From Actinomycetota bacterium (GTDB lineage: Bacteria > Actinomycetota > Thermoleophilia > Solirubrobacterales > Solirubrobacteraceae): a stretch of 12,499 nt of DNA. The position numbers and the translations under genes are program-made. Where the stretch lies: contig VAXS01000201.1 of the NCBI GenBank assembly GCA_005883255.1, forward strand, positions 1 to 12,499, written 5' to 3'. The notes beneath the pieces were generated by a model. That model saw only the letters and a list, made by a program, of their open reading frames with translations, had not been told where the DNA came from and ran no database searches. Positions 12,089-12,499 of this stretch are shown in pieces. The stretch's first letter is position 1, and each line of letters begins with the position of its first letter.

Positions 12089-12499
12089 ACCCGCGCACGC
12101 TCGATCACGTGGCGCTCTGGGTCTCGGAGCGGGCCGCAGTCGCCGACTTCCTGTACCGGCACCTGGGGATGCACGAGATCGAGCGCACCGACTCCTTCAC
12201 CCTGTGCGGAGTCGACGCGCGGCTGGGGAAGCTGACGCTGTTCGACGCGCCCGGGCCGCGCGAGCCCGGCGCGCTGGAGCGCATTGTCCTGCGGGTGGGG
12301 GACCTCGACGCCGCGCTGGCCGGCCTGCCCGCCGAGGTCCAGCTGCGTCCCGACGACGGCACGGCCACCGCGGCGTTCGCGGGGCCCGACGGCGTCCCGC
12401 TGGGGCTGGTCCAGGCGCCCGGTCGTGACTACGACCTCGACCACGTCCTGCTGCGGGTGAGTGACCCGGAGCGCAGCGCCCAGGCGCTGGGCGACCTGG
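12085..12499 (+). CDS. VOC-superfamily (glyoxalase/dioxygenase-like) protein, 3' partial
   Basis: The ATG overlaps the P1 peptidase stop (ATGA) and the frame stays open to the right edge, giving 138 visible residues. LDHVALWVSE (6-15) with His8 is the first strand and usual metal ligand of a beta-alpha-beta-beta-beta VOC module. Later strands include LGKLTLFDA and ERIVLRVGDL, then AGPDGVPLGLVQA (99-111). A second module begins with DLDHVLLRVSDPERSAQ (117-133), containing His120. The two-module layout fits extradiol-dioxygenase-like or paired glyoxalase-like proteins. The remaining ligands lie partly beyond the edge, so the reaction cannot be assigned. Coupling to an amide-hydrolysing P1 peptidase could mean a shared catabolic operon, but this is inference. 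Confidence 0.85.
   Translation, partial: MNPRTLDHVALWVSERAAVADFLYRHLGMHEIERTDSFTLCGVDARLGKLTLFDAPGPREPGALERIVLRVGDLDAALAGLPAEVQLRPDDGTATAAFAGPDGVPLGLVQAPGRDYDLDHVLLRVSDPERSAQALGDL

Noticed and set aside
1..12499. CRISPR array, insertion sequence, prophage, toxin-antitoxin or defence genes
   Set aside because: No spaced direct repeats, terminal inverted repeats, transposase, integrase or paired small toxin/antitoxin genes were seen on either strand.

Overview
The window is about 12.5 kb of very GC-rich DNA with strong G/C bias at third codon positions, frequent GTG starts, tight gene packing and several 4-nt or short gene overlaps. It looks like chromosomal DNA of a high-GC actinobacterium. 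The gene families (a DUF6812-like small protein, an M29 aminopeptidase, a GT-C mannosyltransferase-like protein, the USP-like family) would fit a Thermoleophilia/Solirubrobacterales-type organism. That placement is an inference from family content, not something the DNA proves.

Layout, left to right. 1-1736 (+): the C-terminal tandem-rhodanese end of a larger protein, probably an MBL-fold/rhodanese fusion, then a degenerate universal-stress-like protein, a possible 28-residue membrane microprotein, and a canonical ATP-binding-type universal stress protein. 1747-3081 (-): a secreted subtilisin-like protease convergent with the stress protein. 3167-3637 (+): tadA, the tRNA adenosine deaminase. 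3669-3757 (+): tRNA-Ser(CGA). 3804-6625 (+): an apparent operon of a membrane mannosyltransferase-like gene broken by an internal deletion and frameshift near 4212-4225, a small lipoprotein, and an M29 aminopeptidase. 6641-6730 (+): tRNA-Ser(GGA), followed after two nucleotides by the GTG of a cupin gene. 7271-11045 (-): a DUF6812-like small protein, a membrane GGDEF/HD-GYP cyclic-di-GMP protein and a cytochrome P450 with a proline/arginine-rich N-terminal extension. 11090-12499 (+): a P1-family (S58) peptidase and, overlapping by ATGA, a VOC-superfamily protein that runs off the right edge.

The genes are mostly housekeeping and accessory metabolism. I see no CRISPR array, insertion sequence, phage module, toxin-antitoxin pair or defence system. 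The points most worth a second look are the deletion/frameshift in the mannosyltransferase (real decay or assembly error), the cupin gene abutting a tRNA (an mRNA made nearly leaderless by tRNA 3' processing), an 11-residue tandem repeat in the P450 extension whose copies differ mostly at synonymous sites, and the possible microprotein between the two stress-protein genes. No stretch longer than about 210 bases lacks a gene.
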